In this document: positions 52,158 to 61,538 of the stretch, piece by piece
Layout: each line of letters opens with the position of its first letter
How positions within the stretch are numbered: position 1 is the stretch's first letter
DNA from: JANQSP01 sp965237565
GTDB lineage: Bacteria > Bdellovibrionota > Bdellovibrionia > Bdellovibrionales > UBA1609
Assembly: GCA_965237565.1 (NCBI GenBank)
Contig: OZ250145.1
Coordinates: 248,001-312,000, forward strand
Direction of reading: 5' to 3'
DNA length: 64,000 nucleotides
The notes under the pieces: model-generated
The model's input: the letters and a program-made list of their open reading frames with translations, nothing else
What the model was told of the DNA's origin: nothing
Databases searched by the model: none
Position numbers and translations under genes: made by a program

Positions 52158-52715
52158 TTAAGAGCGTCCTAGACGACTGCGGGAAAGCTCTTCATCTCGG
52201 TAACGTAAATACAATACATTCCATTCCGCACTACCCTCAAACACTTCTTTTTTAAGAGAATGAATTTTTTTACGTACTTTTTCTGTAATTTCCTCATATT
52301 GTTGCATAAAAATATTGATCGCTTTTTGGCTTGCCCGCATCCACGACTCTTTCTTTTGATAAGAAATAAAATGTTTTTCTGAAAGACCGTCTAGGATCAA
52401 ATGAAGCCAATGGAGCTTTTTTTCCTCATCTGACAACGAGAGAGCTAAGCTTTTTTGTTCCGCTAACTTTTTTTTCAACAAGGGATACATTTTGTATCTT
52501 TCAAACTGCCCCTTATGGGTTTTCTCCAGTTCGTCCAATCTTTGGGCCACCTCTTGATCCAACTCTTTTTCCTTTTCCTGCTCGGTATGGAAAATTTCGT
52601 AGATGTGAGAACCCAAATCCTCTGTGCTGAGCGAACACACAAGCTCAGCATCTTTTTTCCATTCTTGAATCAGTAAGATCGCCAGATAATTTGAAAGACT
52701 TAAGGTCCAACGCAT
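52158..52715 (-). CDS. Hypothetical coiled-coil protein
   Basis: A 185-residue, soluble, strongly charged protein without signal peptide or membrane helix. From about residue 40 it is predicted by eye to be long helices with heptad-like patterns (EKEKELDQEVAQRLDELEK, given in part, then EKVRKKIHSLKKEV), ending in a basic tail (RDEELSRSRLGRS). The only other feature is an N-terminal hydrophobic patch (LSLSNYLAILLI). No domain was recognised. It lies 86 bases downstream of nothing but shares its strand with the barrel gene (gap of 86 bases) and is divergent from the class A PBP gene, so a link to cell-wall synthesis is possible but unproven. Confidence 0.65.
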   Translation of the reverse strand: MRWTLSLSNYLAILLIQEWKKDAELVCSLSTEDLGSHIYEIFHTEQEKEKELDQEVAQRLDELEKTHKGQFERYKMYPLLKKKLAEQKSLALSLSDEEKKLHWLHLILDGLSEKHFISYQKKESWMRASQKAINIFMQQYEEITEKVRKKIHSLKKEVFEGSAEWNVLYLRYRDEELSRSRLGRS

Positions 52716-52840
52716 ACCTTATACAGTTCACTGGAGAGCTTCATTCTGTCAAGATAGGATTATTTGAAAGACGGCAAATTATGAAAAAATTGTCCTCCAA
52801 AATCTTCCTTTCAAGAAACTAGTGTAGCAGAAGGAAAAAA

Positions 52841-55147
52841 ATGAAATTCTTATCCCGGGCAAGAGCGAAAAAATGGCTTTGGACTTTATTTCTACTATTC
52901 TTCGCTTTTTCATCCTTTCAATTTTTTCTCCTAGTTCTCAGCCTGAACCGCCAAATAGATAATAGTTTAGAAAAAGGCTGGTTCGAAGCACCGGTCGAGT
53001 ACTATTCAAGCTCCGAAACTCTTCACGAAGGAAAATCTTACTCACTAGAAAAGCTAAAAACCAAACTACAAGAAAGAAATTACTACAAAAGCAAAAACGA
53101 GAACCAGCCTCTCCCCGGACAATGGATTACGCAATTGGGAGAAAATTGCACATCCGATTCATCTGCGCCCGAAGCTGTTATCGAATCTTGTTTGACTTGG
53201 ACAGATTTGCAAACAGAACAAATTTTTACTGTCCATTTTGCAGATAACAACATTCACTCGCTGAAAATAAGTGGCAATGCAACAGATAGCATTCAACTAG
53301 CCCCCATTTTATTCGCTCAATACCAAGAAGAGACTCCTATTTTAAAACAATTTGTTCCCTTAGAGCAGATTCCTTTTTACTGCAGATTGGCTGTATTGAC
53401 TGCCGAAGATAATCAATTTGTCACCCATGAAGGCATTAGTCCTAAAGGAATTTTGCGAGCTATATGGAGAAATATCAAAGCCAGACATTTTTTAGAAGGC
53501 GGAAGCACAATCACTCAGCAACTGGTAAAAAACAGATTTCTGAATCCGAAAAAAACTCTTAAAAGAAAATTTAACGAACAGGTGATGGCGATTTTATTAG
53601 AAACCAAACTTGATAAGGATGAAATTTTAACAGCTTATCTGAATACCATTTATATGGGCCAAAGTAATTTGCTTCAAATCTATGGTTTTGGATCAGCCTC
53701 TTCGTCCTATATAGGAAAACCCATCTCCCATCTTAACTTAAGCGAATGTGCTTTTTTGTCAGCCTTGATCAAAGCCCCAGGCAGATACAACCCCCTCACT
53801 CACAAAAAACAGAGTTTAAAAAGAAGAAACCACATCTTGCGTTTGATGCATGAGAAAAAATTTATCTCAATGAATGAGTTGCAAGAAGCCAAAAATACAC
53901 CCTTGCCTTCTATAATTAAGAAAGCAAAAAACTTTGTCTATTTTACAGATGCCGTCCATAAGAGGCTCAAACAACTAGGCTTGGGTGAAAAAAAGGGTTT
54001 AAAAGTTTTCACTACCTTAAATCTAAAAATGCAAGAAGAAGCTTCTCAGGCTATTACATCTGGATTAAAATTTTTAGAAAAACACAGAATGCAAAAAAAA
54101 TCTCAGGGTCCTGAGTTGCAAACCAGCTTAATCAGTGTAAACATTGCGACTGCTCAAGTATTGGCTGTCATAGGAGGCAGAAATTTTAAAACCAGCCAAT
54201 TCAATCGTGTCATTCAGTCTCAAAGACAAATTGGTTCTTTAATGAAACCAGTTGTTGTGCTCTCTGCTCTGGTGGAAAACCCTGATCTCAATCCTCTATC
54301 CATTATCAAAGATGAAAAATTCTCTTACAAATATGGAAAGCAAGTCTGGAGTCCAAAAAATTACAAAGATCAATACAGAGGAGAAGTACCTCTTTACGAG
54401 GCTTTGACTTTTTCTCTTAATACGGCAATCGCAAAGTTGGGACTCGAAATTGGAGTGAAACAAATTATCCAAACAATAAAGCATCTAGGCGGTCCTGCTC
54501 CAAGCACAGAACACCCATCCTTGATTTTGGGAGCTATAGAGTTGACCCCTTGGGAAGTGGCTCAAATGTTTTTAACTGTTTCTCGAATGGGAGAGTATAA
54601 AAAACAATATATCATAGAAAAAGTGACAAATTTTAAAAACAAAATTATCTACCAACATCCAGAAGAAATCAGACCAGCCTTTGATGAAAAAAAAGTAGCC
54701 GTCCTAGTTGGCATGCTCAGGGAGGTGAGCCAATCAGGAACTGCACGAAGACTCAAAAATTTTCCAACTACTGTAGCCGGTAAAACAGGAACCACCAATG
54801 ATGAAAGGGATTCTTGGTTTGTGGGTTTCACACCAGAAATCTTGACGCTTGTATGGGTCGGGTTTGATAACAATCAACCCCACCATCTCACGGGTTCGCA
54901 GGGAGCTTTGCCTCTATGGGAACGTTTTATGAAAAAAATTGCAGATGATTTTCCAAAAGAGAATTTTTCTTGGCCTGAGGGAGTTTTCTCCAAAACTATC
55001 TTTATAAAAAAAGCTGAACCCTCATCAGATGAAGCCATTACAGCTTCATCTGCTCAAAAAACCAAACTCTCACTTTTTCAAACCACCAAACTCTCATCAG
55101 GTGAAAAGCTTGAACCCTCACCCATTCAACTGATTTTTGAAGAATGA
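52841..55147 (+). CDS. Bifunctional penicillin-binding protein (class A, PBP1)
   Basis: A 768-residue class A PBP with one N-terminal membrane helix (residues 12-34). Residues about 45-150 look like the UB2H/regulatory region of PBP1B-type enzymes. The GT51 glycosyltransferase follows, with the catalytic Glu at 189 in TAEDNQFVTHEG, GGSTITQQLVKN and the GQSNLLQIYGF stretch. The transpeptidase has SLMK (Ser 466), SLNTAIAK and AGKTGTTND. The end is a low-complexity Ser/Thr/Lys tail with two similar parts (KTKLSLFQ, TTKLSSGEKLEPS). It polymerises and cross-links peptidoglycan in the periplasm. Whether it is PBP1A or 1B in role is not decided, so no gene symbol is given. Confidence 0.93.
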   Translation: MKFLSRARAKKWLWTLFLLFFAFSSFQFFLLVLSLNRQIDNSLEKGWFEAPVEYYSSSETLHEGKSYSLEKLKTKLQERNYYKSKNENQPLPGQWITQLGENCTSDSSAPEAVIESCLTWTDLQTEQIFTVHFADNNIHSLKISGNATDSIQLAPILFAQYQEETPILKQFVPLEQIPFYCRLAVLTAEDNQFVTHEGISPKGILRAIWRNIKARHFLEGGSTITQQLVKNRFLNPKKTLKRKFNEQVMAILLETKLDKDEILTAYLNTIYMGQSNLLQIYGFGSASSSYIGKPISHLNLSECAFLSALIKAPGRYNPLTHKKQSLKRRNHILRLMHEKKFISMNELQEAKNTPLPSIIKKAKNFVYFTDAVHKRLKQLGLGEKKGLKVFTTLNLKMQEEASQAITSGLKFLEKHRMQKKSQGPELQTSLISVNIATAQVLAVIGGRNFKTSQFNRVIQSQRQIGSLMKPVVVLSALVENPDLNPLSIIKDEKFSYKYGKQVWSPKNYKDQYRGEVPLYEALTFSLNTAIAKLGLEIGVKQIIQTIKHLGGPAPSTEHPSLILGAIELTPWEVAQMFLTVSRMGEYKKQYIIEKVTNFKNKIIYQHPEEIRPAFDEKKVAVLVGMLREVSQSGTARRLKNFPTTVAGKTGTTNDERDSWFVGFTPEILTLVWVGFDNNQPHHLTGSQGALPLWERFMKKIADDFPKENFSWPEGVFSKTIFIKKAEPSSDEAITASSAQKTKLSLFQTTKLSSGEKLEPSPIQLIFEE

Positions 55148-55236
55148 AGGAATTCCCTTTCATCCATAAGAGCTTGTGGACTCATATTTTATAGTCGTGT
55201 TATGCTTTTTTTACAAACACCACAAGGAACAACGAA

Positions 55237-58008
55237 GTGAATAACTTGAAAGACATTCGAGAAAGCTTACATCTTCCCCAAACCCCTTTTCGTATGAAGG
55301 CGAATTTACCAAAAACAGAACCCGAGATGATAGAAGCTTGGAAAAACAAAGACATTTATAAAAAAATAGTATCCAGAAGAAAGAAGGAAACTCTTTTTAG
55401 TTTTGTGGATGGACCTCCTTACGCCAATGGGAATCTTCATGTGGGCCATGCGCTAAACAAAATTCTTAAGGACATTATAGTCAAATACATGAATCTATCC
55501 GGTCGCTTGTGCCCATTTATTCCTACTTGGGATTGTCATGGTTTACCAATTGAGATGGAAGTATTGAAAAAGATGAACTCGAAAGAAAAAAAAGAAGCTT
55601 CTCCGGAGCAGATTAGACAAAGTTGTCGCGAAACAGCTTTGTCTTGGGTTGGTATCCAAAAAAAACAGTTTGAACGACTGGGTATATTAGCCGATTGGAA
55701 TCAGGTTTTGTTGACTTTGGACCCCGAGTACGAAGCTCAGGAAATCCGTTTCTTAGCTGAAATTGTAAAGAAAGATTTGCTTTATCGAGGGAAAAAACCA
55801 GTCTTTTGGTGCTCAACTCTGCAAACAGCCATTGCTTCTTCGGAGGTGGAGTACCGCAAACAAAAAAGCCCTTCCATCTATGTAAAATTTCCCGTCCTTG
55901 AAGAAATCTATCAGAAGTATTCTTTGAAACAAAAATCTTGTGCCATAGTTATCTGGACTACGACACCGTGGACACTGCCTGCCAACCAAGCAATTTGTTT
56001 GAATCCAAACTTTCAATACGCCATTTTTGATTCTGGAAAAGAATTTTTTATCCTAGCCGAAGACCTACAATCAAATTTTGAAAAAAATACCGGTTTCGCA
56101 CTGAAAAAAATACGTTCTTTTAATGGGAAGGAGCTAGAAAACCTAAAAGTCAAGCACCCTTTCATAGATCGTGATGTGCCTATTATACTTGGAGAACACG
56201 TAACAAAGAAAGAAGGTACAGGCTGTGTGCACACGGCCCCAGGACATGGGCTGGATGATTTTATTGTTGGTTCTAGATACCAGCTTCCTGTCTTTGTTCC
56301 AGTAGATTCAGCAGGGAAATTCACAGAGGAGATACCGGAATGGAAGGAGTTACATATATTCAAGGCCAACCCTCTTATTATCGAAAAACTAAGAGAGAAG
56401 AACTGTCTTCTTGGTGAAAAGGAAATCATTCACAATTACCCTTTCAATCCAAGGTCTAACACCCCTTTGATTTTCAGAGCCACAGATCAATGGTTTATCA
56501 AATTTGATCACCCTGAACATTCTGTTAGAAAAAAATCTCTGAAAGAAATAGAAAATAACATTCAATTTTGTCCTTCTTGGGGCCAGCAACGATTGAAGGC
56601 AATGATAAAAAATAGTCCGGATTGGTGTCTGAGCCGACAACGGCATTGGGGAGTCCCCATTCCGGTTTTCTACTGCAAAAACTGTCAAAAAGTTTTGCTT
56701 CGTCCAGAAATCATGATGGATCTAGCGAACAAAATAGAAAAATCAAAAAAAGGAATTGAATACTGGTTCTCTCACTCCCCGCAAGAACTCTTGCCAGCCT
56801 TCACCGCTTGCCAACATTGCAAAAGCACCGAATTTCAAAAAGGAACCGACATATTGGATGTCTGGTTCGATAGTGGTATTTGCCATTATGTTTTTCAAAA
56901 AAAATATGGAGATGAATTTTTTCCAGCTCAGCTTTATTTGGAAGGAAGCGATCAACATAGAGGTTGGTTTCAAAACAGTTTAAATTCTTCTGTGTGCGTC
57001 CATGGGAAGACTCCCTTTCGAACACTCATTACCCATTGCTTTGTGAATGATGTTGAAGGTCATAAAATGAGCAAAAGCAAAGGCAATGTGGTCAGTCTGG
57101 AAAACATATTGAAACAAAAAGGAGCTGATATTTTGAGATTGTGGGTAGCCAGTGAAGATTACTCTCAAGATTTGCAAATGAGCCAAGAAATTTTAGATCG
57201 AGTGAGTGAATCTTATCGCAGAATTCGGAACACTTTTCGTTTTATGCTTGGCAATCTTTTTGATTTTGCTCCAGAAAAAGACTGCATACCCCTTTCTCAA
57301 ATGAAGGAAATAGATCGTTGGATTTTATCCCAATTGGCTCGTCTAACTGCAAAGATCCGTTCTTATTATGAGCAATTTCTGTTTCACAAAATTTATCAAG
57401 AATTCAATGTGTTTTTCACGAATCATCTATCTTCCCTGTATCTAGACATTGTAAAAGATCGACTCTACACTTTTCAAAAGGACGGAGTAGACAGAAAATC
57501 TGTTCAGAGCGCTATGTATCATTTGCTGAACACTTTGTTGCCACTGATGAGTCCCATCCTTAGCTTTCTTAGTGAAGAGGCTTACCAACACATACCGGGC
57601 GGGAAAAAACAAGAAAGTATTTTCTTGACTGACTTTCCAAATCCACCGAAAGAGTGGCACTGTGAAAAGCTAGATAATATATTACAAAAGCTTCTAAAAA
57701 TTAGGCAATTGGCCTTTGCTCAGATTGAGAAAATGAAAACAGATCGTTTGATTGGCTCCAATTTGGAAACACAAATTCTTGTTACCTTACCAGAAAATTT
57801 ATTTGATGAATTAAAAAACTCTAAAGACACACTGAAAGAATTATTGATTACTTCCCAACTCCGCATCCAAATAGGTGAATCATTGGAAGTGGAAGTAAAA
57901 AAAATGGATGGAGACAAGTGTGAACGTTGTTGGCATTATAGTAAACAGTTGAACATTCAAAAAATTTGTCCCAAATGTATGAAAAATCTATATGAAAAAA
58001 TATCTTAA
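55237..58008 (+). CDS. ileS: Isoleucyl-tRNA synthetase
   Basis: A 923-residue class I synthetase that charges tRNA-Ile and edits Val. The HIGH motif is GNLHVGHALNKILKD, the CP1 editing domain has WTTTPWTLPANQA and HTAPGHGLDDF, the ILDVWFDSG segment follows, and KMSKS is in GHKMSKSKGNV. The C-terminus carries a zinc site (CERCW and CPKC), typical of bacterial IleRS type 1. The start is GTG at 55237 with AAGGAA at 9 bases. The length is standard. The adjacent lspA is the usual partner of ileS in proteobacteria. Confidence 0.96.
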   Translation: MNNLKDIRESLHLPQTPFRMKANLPKTEPEMIEAWKNKDIYKKIVSRRKKETLFSFVDGPPYANGNLHVGHALNKILKDIIVKYMNLSGRLCPFIPTWDCHGLPIEMEVLKKMNSKEKKEASPEQIRQSCRETALSWVGIQKKQFERLGILADWNQVLLTLDPEYEAQEIRFLAEIVKKDLLYRGKKPVFWCSTLQTAIASSEVEYRKQKSPSIYVKFPVLEEIYQKYSLKQKSCAIVIWTTTPWTLPANQAICLNPNFQYAIFDSGKEFFILAEDLQSNFEKNTGFALKKIRSFNGKELENLKVKHPFIDRDVPIILGEHVTKKEGTGCVHTAPGHGLDDFIVGSRYQLPVFVPVDSAGKFTEEIPEWKELHIFKANPLIIEKLREKNCLLGEKEIIHNYPFNPRSNTPLIFRATDQWFIKFDHPEHSVRKKSLKEIENNIQFCPSWGQQRLKAMIKNSPDWCLSRQRHWGVPIPVFYCKNCQKVLLRPEIMMDLANKIEKSKKGIEYWFSHSPQELLPAFTACQHCKSTEFQKGTDILDVWFDSGICHYVFQKKYGDEFFPAQLYLEGSDQHRGWFQNSLNSSVCVHGKTPFRTLITHCFVNDVEGHKMSKSKGNVVSLENILKQKGADILRLWVASEDYSQDLQMSQEILDRVSESYRRIRNTFRFMLGNLFDFAPEKDCIPLSQMKEIDRWILSQLARLTAKIRSYYEQFLFHKIYQEFNVFFTNHLSSLYLDIVKDRLYTFQKDGVDRKSVQSAMYHLLNTLLPLMSPILSFLSEEAYQHIPGGKKQESIFLTDFPNPPKEWHCEKLDNILQKLLKIRQLAFAQIEKMKTDRLIGSNLETQILVTLPENLFDELKNSKDTLKELLITSQLRIQIGESLEVEVKKMDGDKCERCWHYSKQLNIQKICPKCMKNLYEKIS

Positions 58009-58114
58009 AATACTTTCCTTTTACCGCTGTTTCCTTTGTACCCTGCTTTTTTCACTCCAGATTGTTTGTCTTCTCCTCCAACATAATGTATTCGTATTGC
58101 TTCAAACAACATAA
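57992..58114 (+). pseudogene. Degenerate partial copy of the lspA 5' end
   Basis: Between the end of ileS and lspA lies a 40-codon frame starting with ATG at 57992 inside the last codons of ileS. Its product begins MKKYLKILSF, like LspA's MQKYLKYFLF, and the DNA remains similar over about 60 bases with small indels. An 11-base motif (AACATAATGTA) also occurs twice, near 58079 and 58108. It looks like a decayed tandem duplication of the lspA start. It could instead be a short leader peptide, but there is no sign of conserved function. Confidence 0.5.
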
Positions 58115-58131
58115 TGTAGGATTCTCAATGC

Positions 58132-58641
58132 ATGCAAAAATATCTTAAATATTTTCTTTTTACTACAGTTTCTCTCTCAGTCTTAACTTTGGATCAGGTT
58201 ACTAAACTCATTATTCACACGCAATTTCTCCTAGGAGAAAGTAAGGAAGTGATTCCAGGTTTTTTCGATCTCACCTATATCAGAAACAAAGGGGGAGTGT
58301 TCGGCCTGTTTGCAGATGGGAATGAGGTGATTCGCAAGGTTTTATTTCTTATTTTACCCGTTTTCGCATTTATTCTGATCCTATCCATCATACGAACACT
58401 AGAAACAAAACAAAAATACCAAGTGATGGCTTTCTCTTTTATTTTTGGTGGAGCGATGGGCAACTACATAGATCGCATACGCTTTGGTTATGTTGTAGAT
58501 TTCTTTGATTTCTATATAAAGAAATGGAAATGGCCGGCATTTAATATTGGCGATAGTTTCATTGTGATCGGAGTTTTTTTGGCTATTGTCACCATCTATT
58601 TTACTAATAGGAAGCAAAGTCCTGCCTCTTCATCAGACTAA
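58132..58641 (+). CDS. lspA: Lipoprotein signal peptidase (signal peptidase II)
   Basis: A 169-residue inner-membrane aspartyl protease that removes signal peptides from prolipoproteins, such as the many lipoproteins in this window. Four membrane helices are visible. The catalytic aspartates are in GAMGNYIDRIRFGYVVDF and AFNIGDSFIVIG, and the N-terminal LDQVTKLI and NKGGVFGLF boxes match the family. Length is normal. It follows ileS by 123 bases, where a partial duplicate of its own start lies. Confidence 0.95.
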   Translation: MQKYLKYFLFTTVSLSVLTLDQVTKLIIHTQFLLGESKEVIPGFFDLTYIRNKGGVFGLFADGNEVIRKVLFLILPVFAFILILSIIRTLETKQKYQVMAFSFIFGGAMGNYIDRIRFGYVVDFFDFYIKKWKWPAFNIGDSFIVIGVFLAIVTIYFTNRKQSPASSSD

Positions 58642-58738
58642 ATCCCACGAATCCTAGCTAATTTGCCTCTAGATATCGGGAACTTCCGAATGATCATCGG
58701 TACAATGGAACAACATGGTCCTATGTACATCCCCAACT

Positions 58739-59290
58739 CTAAATATCAAGACCCAAGTGAGAAGGCATACTGGCTTGAACCACTTCTTGATTTTGCATCT
58801 TGCAGTTCATTGCATCTAGTTCGATCTGCATTGCTCTGACCTGTGCTGACAACTGATAAATCTGGTACTCATTTTTAGACATACATTTTGAGAGCGAATG
58901 GAGATTTTTGTCATAACTACGAATGAACTGACTGTGACGATGCATCAATTCCATAGTGTTCTTTTGTGTTTGTTTGGTTTTCTCTGGCTCCAGCCAATGC
59001 TGGATTTTTTGTTCCATTTGCTGGAGAGTGTGATGGGTTGCCGACTCCAATTCCTTCTGATTTTTAGACATTGCGTTCAATTTCTTCCTCATCAAAGTCA
59101 ACCAATTGAGAACCTTGGCGTATAAAAAATCTGTTTTTTCATTACAAGAGTCCAATTGAGACTGTATACGATCTATACGAGAGAGAAAGTCTCTCCAATC
59201 CTCTAAGGAAATAGAAATCTGCTCCGGAGCTTTAAGATTTTTTTTGGAAGCATTCTTCCGAAATAATTGATCCATAATTTTTCTAGCCAT
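58739..59290 (-). CDS. Hypothetical coiled-coil protein
   Basis: A 183-residue soluble protein with GAGAGGTG-like ribosome-binding site (AGAGAGGTGTGTC) just before the ATG. It has no signal peptide or membrane helix. Most of the chain is heptad-patterned helix (DRIQSQLDSCNEK, SKNQKELESATHHT, QLSAQVRAMQIELDAMNC), suggesting a parallel coiled coil. The C-terminal tail (VQASMPSHLGLDI) is unstructured. The gene is divergent from the next unknown gene with 69 bases between them. No function can be assigned. Confidence 0.72.
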   Translation of the reverse strand: MARKIMDQLFRKNASKKNLKAPEQISISLEDWRDFLSRIDRIQSQLDSCNEKTDFLYAKVLNWLTLMRKKLNAMSKNQKELESATHHTLQQMEQKIQHWLEPEKTKQTQKNTMELMHRHSQFIRSYDKNLHSLSKCMSKNEYQIYQLSAQVRAMQIELDAMNCKMQNQEVVQASMPSHLGLDI

Positions 59291-59359
59291 GACACACCTC
59301 TCTAAGACTCAGACATTTTACTCGACGAAAGGACAGCATTCAATTTATCTTCGCCCAAG

Positions 59360-60319
59360 ATGCCAGTTGTCACTCATTTAAAAAACTATTTATTTCACAA
59401 GGATTTCAATAGGAATCCAGAACGACTCCTCTTTTACAATTATCTCTGTCATTTTTGTCTCGACAACAGCCAACTCAACAATGAATTGCTGAACCAATTT
59501 TATCGAAGGATCCTGTTATTTCCTTACTGGCAAGTGCGTTTAAAAAGAGTTTTAAGTGCTCTCATGAAAGACCTGTCATCATTTGCAACACTTTATTCGA
59601 GCTTCCAATATGATGAGAAACATCTCTTCCCAAAGGGTGCTTGGCAGATAATAAAGATTCAAAAGGAAGCAGATTTGGTAGAATTCCTAGATCGTTTTAT
59701 GAGGGAGAATTCATCCTCCGGGGATCAAGTACAAGTACTCCCCCTTTCTAAAGAAAGAGTAGCAGTTGTTTTGCTGAAATTTGACGGACGATTAAAAGTG
59801 ATGAGCTTTGGTCCTTTGGCTTTCTTACATCAAGGGAAGCTCTACCCTCTATCTTCTCTATCCCATTTGCATTACTCAGCAGACTACGTTTTGAGTCCCT
59901 TTTCCCATCAAGTCATTGAGGGTCTAGAAAACCAGTACTTTCATTTTCAAATGAAGGAAGAAAAGATTAACGGACACCAATGTGAAGGACATTTGCTTCA
60001 CAAAACTGACTCTTTCAAACAAAAAAAATTATGGGAAAAAGATATTTTATTTACTCAGTTAAAAAAAATGGAAAACTTATTTATTCGCCCTCAGTCTGAT
60101 CCTTACTATAAGAATCTGATTCAATCTTTACATGATCATTACCGAAAAATATTGATTTATCCATCCACCCATTTCTTGGATACGAAAGTCGTGTTGTTTC
60201 AGGCAAGGAAAGCTATTCGGGATTTTTATCCGCAAGATCGGCTTTTGGTTCTTCTAACAGCCAATATTGATTTTCACTCTAGGCAACAAAAACAAACGCA
60301 AAGCCTAGCATGCGACTGA
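59360..60319 (+). CDS. Hypothetical protein in operon with a pseudouridine synthase
   Basis: A 319-residue soluble protein that I do not recognise. It has no signal peptide and no clear domain. Mixed helix/strand sequence is seen, including FPYWQVRLKRVLSALM in the N-terminal third, a strand-rich middle (RVAVVLLKFDGRLKVMSF), and a C-terminal FLDTKVVLFQARKAIRDFYP. The stop overlaps the rluB-type gene by 10 bases, so the two are co-translated, which hints at a role near ribosomes or RNA but no more than that. Confidence 0.7.
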   Translation: MPVVTHLKNYLFHKDFNRNPERLLFYNYLCHFCLDNSQLNNELLNQFYRRILLFPYWQVRLKRVLSALMKDLSSFATLYSSFQYDEKHLFPKGAWQIIKIQKEADLVEFLDRFMRENSSSGDQVQVLPLSKERVAVVLLKFDGRLKVMSFGPLAFLHQGKLYPLSSLSHLHYSADYVLSPFSHQVIEGLENQYFHFQMKEEKINGHQCEGHLLHKTDSFKQKKLWEKDILFTQLKKMENLFIRPQSDPYYKNLIQSLHDHYRKILIYPSTHFLDTKVVLFQARKAIRDFYPQDRLLVLLTANIDFHSRQQKQTQSLACD

Positions 60320-61047
60320 ATAGGTTTCTTTCTCTTTGCGGAGTGTGTGCCAATAGAAAAGCCCATGAAATTTTACAATCCAAAAATGTTACACTCAATG
60401 ACAAAAGAGTGAAAAAGGTAGGAATCTCGATTGATCCACAAAAAGACAGTGTCAAAATAAACGGCCGTCTGATTCAATTACCGAAACAAAGAATTTGTCT
60501 AGCTTTTTACAAACCAAAAAAAGTACTTGCAACAATGAAGGATCCAAAAAATCGCCTCTGCCTAGCTGATTATTTTAAAAAAAGCAAAGGGAGGCTTTTC
60601 CCCGTTGGACGATTGGACTGGGAATCAGAAGGATTGATTTTACTTACCAATGACGGAGATCTATCTATGAAGATCACTCACCCAAAGTACAAAGTGTTTA
60701 AAACCTATCTGGTCAAGCTAAATGGCCGTCCCACACATCGGCAATTACTCGCTCTCCAAAAGGGTGTCACAACAGTTGTTGGAAAAGTGAAGGCTTTTTA
60801 CGCCAGAGCTCTCCGTCGCACTGTTACCAAGCATTCTTGGATCAAAATCATCATTGCAGAAGGAAAAAATCGACAGCTTCATCATATGTTTCAAAAAATT
60901 GGATTTCAAATCAAAGTACTAAAAAGAATGAACATCGGAAAATTAAAACTCAAATCTTTACGACCAGGTGAATCTATATTTCTTAATGAAAAAGATATAG
61001 AGAAAATATTTTCTACACCTTCTGAACTAAAAAATAAATTTCTTTAG
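60310..61047 (+). CDS. RsuA/RluB-family pseudouridine synthase
   Basis: A 245-residue RNA-modifying enzyme. An S4 RNA-binding domain opens the protein (MRLNRFLSLCGVCANRKAHE, in part), followed by the catalytic core with the Asp in GRLDWESEGLILLTNDG, KTYLVKLNG, and the terminal block IIIAEGKNRQLHHMFQKIG. It modifies a uridine in 16S or 23S rRNA; the pattern fits RluB/RluE/RsuA but does not choose among them. It overlaps the preceding gene by 10 bases and the convergent smpB by 4 bases. Confidence 0.9.
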   Translation: MRLNRFLSLCGVCANRKAHEILQSKNVTLNDKRVKKVGISIDPQKDSVKINGRLIQLPKQRICLAFYKPKKVLATMKDPKNRLCLADYFKKSKGRLFPVGRLDWESEGLILLTNDGDLSMKITHPKYKVFKTYLVKLNGRPTHRQLLALQKGVTTVVGKVKAFYARALRRTVTKHSWIKIIIAEGKNRQLHHMFQKIGFQIKVLKRMNIGKLKLKSLRPGESIFLNEKDIEKIFSTPSELKNKFL

Positions 61048-61538
61048 CGTTCTCTTTTGAGTGCTTTCTCAGCAGATCGATCCATTTGCTTCCGTTTGAC
61101 AGTTTCCCTTTTGTCCCACTTTTTTTTACCTTTTACTAATCCCAACTCTATTTTGGCCTTTCTTCTTTTGAAATAGAGTTTCAAGGGAATACAGGAAAGA
61201 CCTTTTTGATGAATGGATCCAGATATTTTTTTTAATTCCCGACGATTCAAAAGAAGTTTGCGTCTTCTTTCTGGATTGTGATTCCTAGAGGAAGCCGGTT
61301 GATAAGGGCTTATGTACAGATTTTGAATATAGGCTTCTTCTTTTTTGAAAACCACATAAGAGTTTTTTAACTGACAACGGCGATTTCTTAATGATTTCAC
61401 TTCCGAACCCTGCAATACCAATCCTGCTTCAAAAGTCTCTAAAATAAAATAATCGAAGGAGGCTCGACGATTCACAGAGACCTGAGAAGGGGAAGTAGGA
61501 TCTATTTTTTTTCTATGAGTTGATTTTTTCTGTTGCAT
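61044..61538 (-). CDS. smpB: SsrA-binding protein SmpB
   Basis: A 164-residue small basic protein that brings tmRNA to stalled ribosomes. The pattern NRRASFDYFILETFEAGLVLQGSEVKSLR (core RRASFDYFILETF), NSYVVFKKEEAYIQN, RKLLLNRREL and the C-terminal basic tail KKWDKRETVKRKQ match SmpB closely. The N-terminal 25 residues are a basic extension. The start overlaps rsmA by 26 bases, and the end overlaps the pseudouridine synthase on the other strand by 4 bases. No ssrA gene was found in the window. Confidence 0.95.
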   Translation of the reverse strand: MQQKKSTHRKKIDPTSPSQVSVNRRASFDYFILETFEAGLVLQGSEVKSLRNRRCQLKNSYVVFKKEEAYIQNLYISPYQPASSRNHNPERRRKLLLNRRELKKISGSIHQKGLSCIPLKLYFKRRKAKIELGLVKGKKKWDKRETVKRKQMDRSAEKALKRER

